A DNA stretch of 64,000 nucleotides. Origin: Pseudoduganella namucuonensis (GTDB taxonomy: Bacteria > Pseudomonadota > Gammaproteobacteria > Burkholderiales > Burkholderiaceae_D). The position numbers were made by a program, and so were the translations under genes. Positions 32,690-43,603 of this stretch are shown here, one piece after another. A model generated the notes under the pieces. That model was not told where the DNA came from, did not search any database, and worked only from the letters and a program-made list of their open reading frames with translations. The stretch is from NCBI RefSeq assembly GCF_900116645.1, contig NZ_FPBO01000003.1, positions 298,702 to 362,701 on the forward strand, given 5' to 3'. How positions within the stretch are numbered: position 1 is the first letter of the stretch; each line of letters opens with the position of its first letter.

Positions 32690-35461
32690 TTATTGCAATT
32701 GCTTCAGCAGCGAGCGGGCGTCGTCGGCTTGGGCGAAGCTCCGGCCGCCGGCCAGCGCCTGCTCCAGTTCGCGCCGCGCGCCGATCTTGTCGCCCGACTT
32801 GTACAAGCCCATCGCCAAGTGGTAGCGGATGTCGCCCGCCTGCGGCGCCTTGGTGCTGGCCTGCTGCAGCAGCGACAGGCCGCGCTTGGCGTCGCCCTGC
32901 TCGACCAGGATCCAGCCCAGCGTGTCCATGATGGCCGGCTCGCCGCTGGCCAGTTTGTAGGCCTGCTCCGCCGTCGCCAGCGCGCGCTTGTCGGTGCTCT
33001 GCTGGTAGGCGTAGGCCAGGTTGTTCAGCACGGCCGCATCATTGGGCCGCAGCTTGAGCACGGCCTCCAGCTGCTCGGCGGCCTGCTTGAACTGCTTGTC
33101 GTTGATGGATTGCTCGGCGCGGTACATCTGCAGCCGGGCGTCCTGCGGCTGGGCGGCGATCGCCTGCGCCAGGCGCTTGTCGCCATCGGCGCCCTTGCCG
33201 CTGGCGCGCAGCGCCGCCACAGTCTTTAGAAGCACCTCGTTGGACTTGAGCAGGGCATAGGCCTTCTCGTACTTGGGCAGCGCCAGCGCCGCCTTGTCCT
33301 GCGACATCTGCACGTCGCCTTCCAGCACGTAGCCGCCGGCCGCTTCCGGGTATTTGGTCTGCAACTGGCGGGCGATGGCGACGGCCTGGTCCGGCTGCTT
33401 CTTGCGCACCAGCAGCTCGGCGTGCGCCGTCTGGGCCGCCGGGAAGTCCGGCTGCAGCGCCAGCGCCTTTTTCAGATCGTCCTCCGCCGCGCCCTGGTTG
33501 CCGAGCATCATGTGCACGCCGGCCAGCTGCAGCTGGGCCTGGGCCGACTTGGGCCGCGCGGCGGCCAGCTTGCTGTAGCTTTCCAGCGCGCCGCTCTTGT
33601 CGTCGGTGGCCAGCTGGCTCTTGCCCAGCAGGTCCAGCAGTTCGGGGCTGTTCGGACTGGCCAGCTGCATCTTGCGCGCCAGCGCCAGGGCCTTGTCCTG
33701 CTGCCTGGTCAGCAGGTACTGGTTGCCCAAGCGCAGCGCGGGCGCCAGCATCTCCGGGTTCTCGTTGTGCGCCTGCTCCATCCAGCCGGTCGCCTCGGGA
33801 ATGTTGCGCTCCATCGCCGCCAGCGCGGCCAGCGACGTCATCGCCTCCACGTTCTTCTTGTTCTTCTCCAGGAAGGCTGTCAGGTGCTTCTTGGCGTCGG
33901 CCGGCTTCTTCTCCAACACGTCGAGCTGTGCCAGGTCGGCCACGGCCGGGAAGAACGAGGGCTGCAGCGCGAGCGCCTTCTCGAAGCTGGCGCGGGCCAG
34001 CGGCAGTTCCTTCCTGGCCACGTGCACCATGCCCTTCAGGTCGTGCGCGACGGCGTTGTCCGGATGGGCCTGCAGCACGTCGTTCACGGCCGCGTAGGCC
34101 TTGTCGAAGTTCTTCAAGCCCATCTGGGCGCGCACCAGGGCGATGCCGGCCTGGGCCGACTTGGCGTCCAGCTTGACGGCCGCCTCCAGTTCGCTGATGC
34201 CCTGGGCCTGGTTGCCCTGTTCCATCTTGCTCATGCCCAGCGAGGTGCGCAGCGTGGCGGCCTGCGGCGCCAGCGCGCTGGCCTTCTCGAAGAACTCGCT
34301 GGCCTTGCCGAAGTCGCGCGCCTGCATATAGGACTCGCCGGCCAGGGCCAGCAGTTGCACGTCGGTGTTGGGGCCCTTCAGCGCCGGCGTCAGCACGGTC
34401 AGCGCGTCCGGCGCCTGGCCGCTGCGCAGCAGCGTGGTGGCGAGCATCTTGCGCGCGTACATATTGCCCGGGTACTGCGCCAGGTATTTCTTCAAGTGCT
34501 GCTCGGCCTGCTCGGTGGCGCCCAGGTTCAGGTCCACGGCGCCGGCCAGCAGGATGGTCGGCATGTGCTCGGGCGCGGCGCGCAGCACTTTCTGCACGCC
34601 TTCCTGCGCCGCCGCGTTCTTGCCCTGCGCGAAGTCGAGCAGCGCCTGGGTGTAGATCACGATCAGGCTGTTGGGCGTGATCTTCTTGGCCGCTTCCAGG
34701 TCGGCCTGGGCCGCCTCGAACTTGCCGCTCGACAGCAGCAGATAGGCTTTTTCGATGTGGGCGGAGCGGTGCGACGGGTGGGCCGCCAGCACCTGGCCGT
34801 AGGCGGCGATGGCCGGCTCGATCTGGCGCTGGGCGCGCAGCAGGTCGGCCTTGAACATCATCGTGGCGGCGTCCTTGGGCGCGGCCGCCAGCGCCTGCTC
34901 GGCGTAGCGGGTGGCGCCGTCCGAGTCGCCGCCGAGGAAGGCCAGCCGGCCCTTGACGATCAGCGCGGCCGTGTACGCCGGTTGCGCCTGCAGCACGCGG
35001 TCGATCTCGGTGGCGGCCTGGTCGCGCTTGTTGAGCGCCAGGTAGGCCTCGGCGCGCGCCGTCAGCAGTTCCGGCCCGCCCTTCTTGGCCTCCTCCTCGG
35101 TCTCGTCGAGCGCCTTCTGGAACAGGTTTTGCGCGTTCAGCGACTTGGCCAGCAGGGGCATGGCCTGGTCCTTCGCGTAGTTCAGGGCGATCGCGCGGCG
35201 CACTTCCTTTTCGGCCGCCTGGCCGTTGCCGGTGTCGACATAGGCCAGCGCCAGCTGGTAGCGCGCCTCGGCGTCGTCCGGATTGGCCAGCAGGGCGTTT
35301 TTCAGCTGGATCATGCTGGCGTTGATGTCGCCTTTTTCCTTGTATTGCTTGGCCTGGGCCACCAGCGCCGCGCTCGATTCCTGTTTCTTGCAGCCGGCCA
35401 GGCCGGCGGCCAGCACTGAGACCATGGCGGCGAGCGCCAGCTTGTTTACGCGACGGGACAT
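32690..35461 (-). CDS. PEP-CTERM-system TPR-repeat lipoprotein (PrsT type)
   Basis: The 923-residue lipoprotein has a lipobox VLAAGLAGC with Cys24, then continuous tetratricopeptide repeats to the end (e.g. PDDAEARYQLALAYVDTGN, PDNAVAHDLKGMVHVARKEL, PNDAAVLNNLAYAYQQSTDK). Length and order fit the giant PEP-CTERM TPR lipoprotein, which is thought to scaffold polysaccharide and sorting machinery in the periplasm or outer membrane. ATG 35461 follows AAGGAA and yields the lipoprotein signal; a longer frame to 35563 adds unrelated sequence. It lies 120 bases after the decarboxylase gene on the same strand. Confidence 0.95.
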   Translation of the reverse strand: MSRRVNKLALAAMVSVLAAGLAGCKKQESSAALVAQAKQYKEKGDINASMIQLKNALLANPDDAEARYQLALAYVDTGNGQAAEKEVRRAIALNYAKDQAMPLLAKSLNAQNLFQKALDETEEEAKKGGPELLTARAEAYLALNKRDQAATEIDRVLQAQPAYTAALIVKGRLAFLGGDSDGATRYAEQALAAAPKDAATMMFKADLLRAQRQIEPAIAAYGQVLAAHPSHRSAHIEKAYLLLSSGKFEAAQADLEAAKKITPNSLIVIYTQALLDFAQGKNAAAQEGVQKVLRAAPEHMPTILLAGAVDLNLGATEQAEQHLKKYLAQYPGNMYARKMLATTLLRSGQAPDALTVLTPALKGPNTDVQLLALAGESYMQARDFGKASEFFEKASALAPQAATLRTSLGMSKMEQGNQAQGISELEAAVKLDAKSAQAGIALVRAQMGLKNFDKAYAAVNDVLQAHPDNAVAHDLKGMVHVARKELPLARASFEKALALQPSFFPAVADLAQLDVLEKKPADAKKHLTAFLEKNKKNVEAMTSLAALAAMERNIPEATGWMEQAHNENPEMLAPALRLGNQYLLTRQQDKALALARKMQLASPNSPELLDLLGKSQLATDDKSGALESYSKLAAARPKSAQAQLQLAGVHMMLGNQGAAEDDLKKALALQPDFPAAQTAHAELLVRKKQPDQAVAIARQLQTKYPEAAGGYVLEGDVQMSQDKAALALPKYEKAYALLKSNEVLLKTVAALRASGKGADGDKRLAQAIAAQPQDARLQMYRAEQSINDKQFKQAAEQLEAVLKLRPNDAAVLNNLAYAYQQSTDKRALATAEQAYKLASGEPAIMDTLGWILVEQGDAKRGLSLLQQASTKAPQAGDIRYHLAMGLYKSGDKIGARRELEQALAGGRSFAQADDARSLLKQLQ

Positions 35462-35581
35462 TGGGGTTTCCTTAAATGTGAAGGCTGCGGCGGATGGTCG
35501 GCCGGTCATCCGCAATGGTGGCATGTAACACGGCAGGTAGCAATAGGAATAGCAATCGGGCAACGCGATCGGGATGCCGCG

Positions 35582-36840
35582 TCAGGACGCCGCGCCGGAC
35601 CTTCCCGCGCGGGGGCCGACCAGCACCTCGGCCGCCGCCGGATGGCCGAGGAAGCCCCCCGGGCTGGCGCTCAGGCCGTAGGCGCCCGATTGCAGCACCG
35701 CCACCAGGTCGCCGGGGCCGGCCAACGCCAGCTCCATCTGGTCGCCCAGCAGGTCCAGCGGCGTGCACAGCGGGCCGACCACGGAGGCCGTTTCGCGCTC
35801 GCCGCCGCGCACGCGGTTGCCGATCACCACCGGGTAGTTCTTGCGTATCACCTGGCCGAAGTTGCCGGACGCGGACAGGTGGTGGTGCAGGCCGCCGTCC
35901 GTCACCAGGTAGACGCGGCCGCGCGATTCCTTGCGCTCGATGACGCGGCTGACGTAGACGCCGGCCTCGCCCACCAGATAGCGCCCCAGTTCGACGACGA
36001 CGCGCGCGCCCGGCAGCGCCGCGTGCACGGCCGGCAGCATTTCGGCCAGCCCTGCGCCGACGGCGGCCAAGTCCAGCCGCTCCTCGCCGGGGAAGTAGGG
36101 GATGCCGAAACCGCCGCCGATGTTGAGCGTGCGTAGCGGCGCCGGCGCATGCGGCGCCAGCGCCAGCGCCAGCGCGAAGGTCTTCTCGTGCGCCTCGCGC
36201 AGCGCGGCGGCTTTCAGGTTTTGCGATCCGCTGAAGATGTGGAAGCCGTGAAAGGCCAGCGGCAGCGCGCCCAGCCGCGCCAGCAGGGCCGGCACCAGCT
36301 CGGCGTCCACGCCGAACTGCTTGGGACCACCGCCCATTTTCATGCCGGACGATTTCAGCTCGAAGTCCGGATTGACGCGCACCGCCACTTGCGGCCGCAC
36401 CCCCAGCCGTGCGCCGATGGCGGCGACCCGCTCCATCTCGGCGGCCGATTCCAGGTTCAGCACGACGCCGGCGGCCACCGCGCTGGCCAGTTCCGCGTCC
36501 CCCTTGCCGGGGCCGGCGAAGCTGATGTCGCACGGGGCGACGCCGGTGTCGAGCGCGACCCGCAGTTCGCCGCCGGAGGCGACGTCGATGCCGTCGACCA
36601 GGCCCGCCATGTGTTGCACCACGGCCGGCATCGGATTGGCCTTCATCGCGTAGTGCAGGGCGATGGCGGGCGGCAGGTGGCGCCGCAGCTCGGCCACGCG
36701 CGCGCTCAGCGCGCCGCGGTCGTAGGCGTAGAACGGGGTCTGGCCGACCCGCGCGGCCAGGCGCGCCAGCGGCACGCCGCCGATCTGCAGGCTGTCGTCG
36801 ACGACCGGGAACTGGACAAGCGGCGCGTGCTGGGGGCGGG

Positions 36841-36844
<4 letters not shown>
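35582..36844 (-). CDS. Exosortase A-associated PLP-dependent decarboxylase
   Basis: The 420-residue fold-type III (alanine-racemase-like) PLP enzyme has the cofactor Lys68 in LHYAMKANPMPAV, FHGFHIFSGSQN, the Gly-rich NIGGGFGIPYF that binds phosphate, and CTPLDLLGD with the C-terminal active-site Cys. It resembles diaminopimelate/ornithine decarboxylases and matches the exosortase-A-associated decarboxylase family. It probably makes an amine that the adjacent ligase, ACP and acyltransferases join to an acyl group (inference). Its ATG overlaps the ligase stop (ATGA). Confidence 0.93.
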
Positions 36845-38427
<1,583 letters not shown>

Positions 38428-38539
38428 GGGGTAGGAATGGTACGCGCGTGCGGGAATCCTGTCCATGGAAGCGCCGCCGCGTCGGGACCGCTATGCTAAA
38501 GTAACAACACATGCAGTATCCCACAACGCCGACCTCCCG

Positions 38540-39553
38540 ATGACCTGGACCCTGACCCCGGCCGGCAACTACGCCAGCCATATCCCCCGTTGGAACGAAT
38601 TGAACGCCGCCAGCGTCGCCTCGCCGCTGCTGGACGCGGCCTTCGTCGCGCCCCTGCTCGACCATTTCGGCACCGGCCGCGAGCTGCTCGCCATCTGCGA
38701 ACGCGGCGGCCGCACGGTGGCCATGGCGCTGCTGGCGCCGCGCGGCAAGGGCGTGTGGGCCAGCTTCCAGCCGGCGCAGCAGCCGCTGTGCATGTGGCTG
38801 AGCGTCCCGGACGAGCCGCTGGCGCCGCTGCTGGACGGCCTGCTGCGCGCCTTGCCCGGCCTGCCCCTGCTGCTGGGCCTGACGCAGTGCGATCCCCAGC
38901 TGGCGCCCCGTCCGTCCGCCGGGGCGCGGCAGCGCACGCTGGACTATATCGACACCGCCCGCATCACGCTGGGCGGCGGCTACGACGCCTACTGGGAGGC
39001 GCGCGGCAAGAATCTGCGCGCTAACCTGAAGAAACAGCGCAACCGGCTGGAGCGGGAGGGCGTGGCCACGCGCTTGCAGCTGAGCGGCGCGCCGGAGGAG
39101 ATGGCCGCCGCCGTGGCCGACTACGGCCGGCTCGAAAGCGCCGGCTGGAAGGGCGGGGAGGGCACGGCCGTCCACGCCGACAACGCCCAGGGCCGGTTTT
39201 ACCGGGCCATGCTGGAGGCGTTCTGCCGGCGCGGGGCCGGCTGCGTGGCGCGCTACTGGTTCGGCGACCGGCTGGTGGCCATGGACCTGTGCGTCGAGGG
39301 GCCGGACAGCGTCGTCGTGCTGAAAACCGCCTACGACGAGAGCGTGGACAAGCACTTTTCGCCCGCGCTGCTGATGCGCGAGGAGAGCTTCCGGCTGCTG
39401 TTCGAGCGAGGACTGCAGAGCCTGGAGTTTTATGGCAAGGTGATGCCCTGGCATCTGCAATGGACTGACGAGGTGCGGACCATGTACCATATCAATTATT
39501 ACCGCTGGCCATTACTGCGGCAACTGCATGCCAAGCGTTCATCCACGGAGTAG
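38540..39553 (+). CDS. GNAT/FemAB-like acyltransferase of the second XrtA module
   Basis: The 337-residue protein has a BioF2-like acetyltransferase domain with ARGKNLRANLKKQRNRLERE in the middle and GCVARYWFGDRLVAMDLCV near residue 230, then YDESVDKHFSPALLM. It is a second FemAB-type protein distinct from that at 15454. It could transfer an aminoacyl or acyl group made by the ligase/ACP system. The ATG at 38540 lacks a clear ribosome-binding site. The ACP gene follows after 2 bases. Confidence 0.82.
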   Translation: MTWTLTPAGNYASHIPRWNELNAASVASPLLDAAFVAPLLDHFGTGRELLAICERGGRTVAMALLAPRGKGVWASFQPAQQPLCMWLSVPDEPLAPLLDGLLRALPGLPLLLGLTQCDPQLAPRPSAGARQRTLDYIDTARITLGGGYDAYWEARGKNLRANLKKQRNRLEREGVATRLQLSGAPEEMAAAVADYGRLESAGWKGGEGTAVHADNAQGRFYRAMLEAFCRRGAGCVARYWFGDRLVAMDLCVEGPDSVVVLKTAYDESVDKHFSPALLMREESFRLLFERGLQSLEFYGKVMPWHLQWTDEVRTMYHINYYRWPLLRQLHAKRSSTE

Positions 39554-39555
39554 AA

Positions 39556-39804
39556 ATGTATTTGCAAGAAGTAAAAACCATCCTCGCCGATATTCTGGGC
39601 CTGGGGGCCGCCGCCGACGCGCTGACGGCCGACTCGGCCCTGATGGGCAGCATTCCCGAACTCGATTCCATGGCCGTTGTGCAACTGCTGGCCGCGTTGG
39701 AGGAACAGTTCGGCTTCAGCATCGACGACGACGAGATCGACGCCGGCACCTTCGCCACGGTCGGCACGCTGGCCGCCTTCGTACAGCACAAACTCACGGC
39801 ATGA
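39556..39804 (+). CDS. Acyl carrier protein
   Basis: The 82-residue phosphopantetheine carrier has the attachment serine Ser38 in PELDSMAVVQLLAALEE and an acidic helix (DDDEIDAGTFATV). It is not the fatty-acid-synthesis ACP by context: it sits between the GNAT-like and hydrolase genes, and its TGA overlaps the next ATG. It is the likely carrier for the exosortase-A-associated ligase and the two hydrolases, and possibly acyl donor for the FeeM-like enzymes (inference). Confidence 0.93.
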   Translation: MYLQEVKTILADILGLGAAADALTADSALMGSIPELDSMAVVQLLAALEEQFGFSIDDDEIDAGTFATVGTLAAFVQHKLTA

Positions 39805-40676
39805 TCTTGCCGGGTTCCCACTCGCCAGCCACGCCTTCGAAGATTCCCTTCTTCCTGCGGGCTGCGGAGGGAACGCGTTTTTGCCTGTTCCACCCGCCGG
39901 CCGGCCTTTGCCGGGGCGCCCTGGTCTATCTCCATCCCTTCGCGGAGGAAATGAACAAGACACGCCGCATGGCCGCGCTGCAATCCCGCGCGTTGGCGGC
40001 ACAGGGTGTGGGCGTGCTGCAGATCGATCTGCTCGGTTGCGGCGACAGCAGCGGCGATTTCGGCGACGCGCGCTGGGAGCTGTGGCGCGACGACGTGGCG
40101 CTGGCCATGCGCTGGCTGCGCGAACGGCTGGGCCGCGAGGTTGGCCTGTGGGGCTTGCGGTTGGGGGCGCTGCTGGCGGCCGATTGCGCCCGTTCGGACG
40201 CCGAGGGCGGCGCCATGCCCGCCGCCGACCGTTTGCTAATGTGGCATCCGGTGCACACCGGGGGCGCCTGTCTGACCCAGTTTCTGCGCATGCGGTTGGC
40301 GGCGGACATGCTGGACAAGCAGCACGCCGCCCGCAACTCCACCGCCGCTCTGCGCGCCGCCCTGCGCGCGGGCGCCGCGCAGGAAGTGGCTGGCTACGAG
40401 CTGACCCCCGCGCTCGCTGACGCCCTCGACGGCTTGGAGCTGGCTGTGCTCAGGCCGTCCTGCCCGGTGCACTGGCTGGACGTGGCGGTGTCCGCCGATC
40501 GCCCAATGTCTCCAGCCAGCAACAAAATCGTGGGCGCGTGGCGCGAGCAGGGCGTGCTGGTCGACGCTCAAGTGGTGGCGGGGCCGGCCTTCTGGGGAAC
40601 GGCCGAGATCGCCGAATGTCCCGCGCTATTGGAGGCCACCGGCGCGGCATTGGCGGGAGCGATCGATGTTGTATGA
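39801..40676 (+). CDS. Exosortase A system-associated hydrolase 2
   Basis: The 291-residue alpha/beta hydrolase has GALVYLHPFAEEMNKTRRMA near residue 40 (oxyanion region) and QIDLLGCGDSSGDFGDARWE. The elbow GLRLGALLAA shows no nucleophilic Ser, so catalysis may use another residue or be absent. LYLHPFAEEMNKSR-type sequence is the signature of the hydrolase-2 family of exosortase loci. It overlaps ACP (ATGA) and hydrolase 1 (11 bases). A thioesterase or acyltransferase role on the ACP-bound product is possible. Confidence 0.9.
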   Translation: MILPGSHSPATPSKIPFFLRAAEGTRFCLFHPPAGLCRGALVYLHPFAEEMNKTRRMAALQSRALAAQGVGVLQIDLLGCGDSSGDFGDARWELWRDDVALAMRWLRERLGREVGLWGLRLGALLAADCARSDAEGGAMPAADRLLMWHPVHTGGACLTQFLRMRLAADMLDKQHAARNSTAALRAALRAGAAQEVAGYELTPALADALDGLELAVLRPSCPVHWLDVAVSADRPMSPASNKIVGAWREQGVLVDAQVVAGPAFWGTAEIAECPALLEATGAALAGAIDVV

Positions 40677-41514
40677 GGAAGTGGCGCTGAGCTTCAGCTG
40701 CCGCGGCGATGCGCTGCTGGGTATCGTCAGCGTTCCAGAGCGGCCAAGCAGACGTGGTGTGCTGGTGTTGGTGGGCGGGGCGCAATATCGGGCCGGCAGC
40801 CACCGTCAGTTCACGTTGCTGGCGCGCTGCCTGGCGCAGCGGGGCATCCCTGTCATGCGCTTCGACTACCGGGGTATGGGCGATGGCGAAGGCTCGCAAC
40901 GCAGCTTCGAGGATATCGCCGACGACCTGCGCGCCGCGATCGACCAGTTCATGGCCGGCGTGCCCGGCCTGAGCGAGGTGGTGCTGTGGGGTTTATGCGA
41001 CGCCGCGTCCGCCGCGCTGTTTTACGCCGCGCGGGACGCGCGCGTGCGGGGACTGGCGTTGCTCAATCCTTGGGCGCGGGCCGAGGCCGGCTTGGCGAAG
41101 ACCGTGCTCAAGCGCTACTACCTGCGCCGCCTGGGCGAACCCGCGCTGTGGCGGAAAGTGTTCAGCGGGCGCTTCGATTTTCTCGCTTCCGCCGCTTCGC
41201 TGGGGCGGCATGTGGCGGCGGTGCTGCCCGGGCGCCGCGCGCTCGCTGGCACGGGCACCGCTCCGCCTCTGGCCGAACGCCTGTACGCCGGACTGTACGG
41301 TTTTGGCGGACCGGTGTTGCTGATATTGAGCCCGGACGACATGACCGCCATGGAGTTTATGGAAATGGCCGGCGGCTCGCCACGCTGGCGCGCCCTGATG
41401 GCGGCGCCGCGTGTGACGCGGCGCGAACTCGCTGGAGCCGATCACACGTTTTCCAGCCGCGTTTGGCGCGATCAGGTCGCGGATTGGACGGGAACATGGC
41501 TGCTCTCATGGTAA
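40666..41514 (+). CDS. Exosortase A system-associated hydrolase 1
   Basis: The 282-residue alpha/beta hydrolase has LVLVGGAQYRAGSHRQFTLL, MRFDYRGMGDGEGSQRSFED, an elbow LWGLCDAASAALFYA with Cys in the nucleophile place, and a final His in GADHTFSSRVWRD. This matches exosortase hydrolase 1. The Cys nucleophile suggests acyl transfer rather than simple hydrolysis, though that is inference. It overlaps hydrolase 2 by 11 bases and ends 42 bases before the TPR gene. Confidence 0.9.
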   Translation: MLYEEVALSFSCRGDALLGIVSVPERPSRRGVLVLVGGAQYRAGSHRQFTLLARCLAQRGIPVMRFDYRGMGDGEGSQRSFEDIADDLRAAIDQFMAGVPGLSEVVLWGLCDAASAALFYAARDARVRGLALLNPWARAEAGLAKTVLKRYYLRRLGEPALWRKVFSGRFDFLASAASLGRHVAAVLPGRRALAGTGTAPPLAERLYAGLYGFGGPVLLILSPDDMTAMEFMEMAGGSPRWRALMAAPRVTRRELAGADHTFSSRVWRDQVADWTGTWLLSW

Positions 41515-41556
41515 ATTAACGTTGGGAAACTTGCGTTGTTTAATCAGGGAGAGCGT

Positions 41557-42279
41557 ATGAAGCGTGCAACGGTCCTCGCGGCCACCATCCTCATCGCCGC
41601 TGCTGGGTGTGGCGCGGCGGCGGCGGCGGCTCCGGGGGGCAAGGCCAGCTATTGCGGCAACGTCGGCGGAAGCAACGCGCCGGCAGTGTTCGACTACCGT
41701 AAGGGTAAGACGGAATACGCTATGCAGTTGGCGCAAACCGAGCGCAATTCTTTTTCGCCGGATGTGGAAAGCGGTGCGCGCGGCCCCTCTTCGGCGCAAG
41801 AACTGGATCGCACCTTGCAGATATTTCCCAACCATACGCCCGCTCTGGCTGCGCTGGCGCGTCTGGCGCTGAAGGAGAAGCAAGTCCGCCTGCCGGGAGC
41901 CAGCCTGCCGGTTGAGTGCTATTTCGACCGCGCCCAGCGCTTCGCGCCGGATGATGCTGCCGTCTACACCACCTACGCCAACTATCTGGTCGCGCTGGGG
42001 CTGAACGCCAAGGCTGTGGAGATGTACACGCGCGCCAGCGAGTTGGACCCGGCCAATCCTGTTATCAATTACAATCTGGGCCTGGCTTTGGTCAAGGCGC
42101 GCGATTTTGAGCGGGCCAACAAGCACGCCCAGCGCGCCTACGCCGCCGGCTTCCCCTTGCCCGGCCTGAAAACCATGCTGACGCAGGCTGGCCAGTGGCG
42201 GGAATTGCCGCCCGAGGCGGCCCCCGCGCCAGTACCGGTCGTGGAGGCCGCGGCCCAGCCCGAGCCGAAAAAGGAGTGA
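41557..42279 (+). CDS. Exported TPR-repeat protein
   Basis: The 240-residue protein has an N-terminal signal (ATVLAATILIAAAGC); Cys18 may be a lipobox (AAGC) or the signal may be cut after the Ala run. Two or three tetratricopeptide repeats lie at 80-190 (NHTPALAALARLALKEKQ, DAAVYTTYANYLVALGLNAK, NPVINYNLGLALVKARDFER), and a Pro/Ala-rich tail follows. ATG 41557 is preceded by GGGAGAG. It follows the hydrolases on the same strand and may be a periplasmic adaptor of the exosortase machinery; the function is otherwise unknown. Confidence 0.82.
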   Translation: MKRATVLAATILIAAAGCGAAAAAAPGGKASYCGNVGGSNAPAVFDYRKGKTEYAMQLAQTERNSFSPDVESGARGPSSAQELDRTLQIFPNHTPALAALARLALKEKQVRLPGASLPVECYFDRAQRFAPDDAAVYTTYANYLVALGLNAKAVEMYTRASELDPANPVINYNLGLALVKARDFERANKHAQRAYAAGFPLPGLKTMLTQAGQWRELPPEAAPAPVPVVEAAAQPEPKKE

Positions 42280-42284
42280 CAGCC

Positions 42285-42608
42285 ATGCGTTCCATCATCG
42301 CCGCCGCGCTGGCGGCCACGGTGTTCGCCGCGCCCGCGCTGGCGGCCCCGGCCCCGGCCCCCGATCCCCGCCTGGATGGCCTGAAGCAGGTCGAGCGCAG
42401 CGCTTGCGTGCGCGCCGGCAACACCGGACCGGGCGCGCCGAAAAACCTCAAGCTGGTGCCCAAGTATTGCGAGTGCGTGGCCGCCGCCTATTGGGACACC
42501 CTGCCCAGGGAAGAGGTGGAGGAGTTGATGAGCAGCGGGCGTTCCGAGGCCATGGAGCGGCGCAAGGCCGAGCGCATGGGCCGGGCGCGCGACGCCTGCC
42601 AGCGTTGA
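42285..42608 (+). CDS. Small secreted protein with four cysteines
   Basis: The 107-residue protein has a clear signal peptide (MRSIIAAALAATVFAAPALA). The mature, charged domain contains a CEC pair (PKYCECVAAAYWD) and two further Cys residues, at SACVRAG and near the end, so two disulfides are possible. The ribosome-binding site AAAAAGGAG overlaps the end of the TPR gene. I do not recognise the family. Confidence 0.75.
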   Translation: MRSIIAAALAATVFAAPALAAPAPAPDPRLDGLKQVERSACVRAGNTGPGAPKNLKLVPKYCECVAAAYWDTLPREEVEELMSSGRSEAMERRKAERMGRARDACQR

Positions 42609-42613
42609 CGGCC

Positions 42614-42898
42614 ATGCGCGTGCGGCTGGCCGGCCAGGGCTGGGAATTCGACGCCGGCGCCGACACCACGCTGCTGATGGCGGCGCAACAGGCCGGCGTG
42701 CGCCTGCCCAGTTCCTGCCGCAACGGCACGTGCCGCACCTGCATCTGCAAGCTGGAAAGCGGCGCCATACGCTACCTGGTCGAATGGCCCGGCGTCAGCC
42801 TGGACGAGAAGCGGGAAGGGTGGATACTGCCGTGCGTGGCCGTGGCGCAGTCCGACCTGGAACTGGCGGTGCCGGCCGCGCGGCGGATCGAGCCTTAG
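42614..42898 (+). CDS. [2Fe-2S] ferredoxin-like protein
   Basis: The 94-residue protein has the plant-type ferredoxin cluster ligands Cys35-x4-Cys40-x2-Cys43 (SSCRNGTCRTC) and the distant Cys74 (ILPCVAVAQSD). It has no signal peptide, so it carries electrons in the cytoplasm. The start ATG 42614 is 5 bases after the previous stop; TTG 42605 is possible. No reductase or oxygenase partner is adjacent, so its client is unknown. The next gene is convergent with a gap of only 3 bases. Confidence 0.88.
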   Translation: MRVRLAGQGWEFDAGADTTLLMAAQQAGVRLPSSCRNGTCRTCICKLESGAIRYLVEWPGVSLDEKREGWILPCVAVAQSDLELAVPAARRIEP

Positions 42899-42901
42899 CG
42901 C

Positions 42902-43249
42902 CTAGCCGCCGCCGTCTCCGGCGCCCCCGGCACCCTCGCCACCCTCGCCGCGCTTGCGCAGCCGGCTCAGCAGGGCATTGGCCGTGTCGCTCATCGGCAG
43001 GCCGTGGCGGCGCAGCAGCTGGATGTGCAGCACCATGTTCTCCAGCACCAGCTTGGCCGCCACCGCCAGCAGGGTCAGGCGGCGGTCCTCCTCGCTGAAG
43101 GACTCCATCGCGTCGGCCATCTCACACAGATGGGTCGCCACCAGGGCGCGCAAATCCTGTTCATCGAAAGGCAGGTCGGCGAAATCGATCGGGTCCTCCT
43201 GCTCCACTTCCTGCATCAGCGCTTCCAGGTCTTCGCGGGTAATCGACAT
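42902..43249 (-). CDS. Conserved small acidic protein of unknown function
   Basis: The 115-residue protein starts MSITREDLEALMQEVEQEDP. It has an acidic first third, a helical middle (LRALVATHLCEMADAMESF, RRLTLLAVAAKLVLENMVLH) and a Gly-rich tail. There is no signal peptide or known motif. TGGAGT precedes the ATG at 43249, which I prefer to the ATG at 43279. It diverges from the MoaD-like gene. Confidence 0.7.
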   Translation of the reverse strand: MSITREDLEALMQEVEQEDPIDFADLPFDEQDLRALVATHLCEMADAMESFSEEDRRLTLLAVAAKLVLENMVLHIQLLRRHGLPMSDTANALLSRLRKRGEGGEGAGGAGDGGG

Positions 43250-43332
43250 CTGTGACTCCAGTGGTTGCCTTGATTGCATTTTAGCCCTAAGCGCGGCCGA
43301 TCCGCGCTAGAATTTCCCCGAGGGGGATTACC

Positions 43333-43602
43333 TTGGCGCAGATTACCTTTACCCAGCAGCTGGCCCGTTTCATGCCCGTTCCGCAACTCGAGACCGGCGC
43401 CGCGGATCTGCGCGGCGCGCTCGACGGCGCCTTCGCCGGCAACCCGCGCCTGCGCGGCTATGTGCTGGACGAGCAGGGCCACCTGCGCGAGAACGTGGTC
43501 ATCTTCATCGACGGCCAGCGCAGCCGCGACCGCGTCCTGCTGGACGACCCGCTGCGGCCCGATTCCCGGATTTATATCCTGCAAGCACTTTCTGGAGGCT
43601 GA
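43333..43602 (+). CDS. MoaD/ThiS-like beta-grasp protein
   Basis: The 89-residue ubiquitin-like protein ends in ALSGG, the C-terminal Gly-Gly used by sulfur carriers. It has the usual mid-region VVIFIDGQRSRDRVLLDD and SRIYILQ. It starts with TTG at 43333, preceded by the strong site AGGGGGAT. The BNR-repeat gene starts 1 base after its stop, so the two are one operon. No E1-like activating enzyme, molybdopterin or thiamine gene is close. Its role is unknown: sulfur carriage or protein conjugation. Confidence 0.83.
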   Translation: MAQITFTQQLARFMPVPQLETGAADLRGALDGAFAGNPRLRGYVLDEQGHLRENVVIFIDGQRSRDRVLLDDPLRPDSRIYILQALSGG

Positions 43603-43603
43603 C

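Noticed and set aside
35564..35579. Weak GG-N10-GC element before the TPR lipoprotein gene
   Set aside because: Only GGCA and the spaced GC agree with the sigma-54 consensus; the -12 half reads TCGC. By chance such matches are frequent at this GC content.
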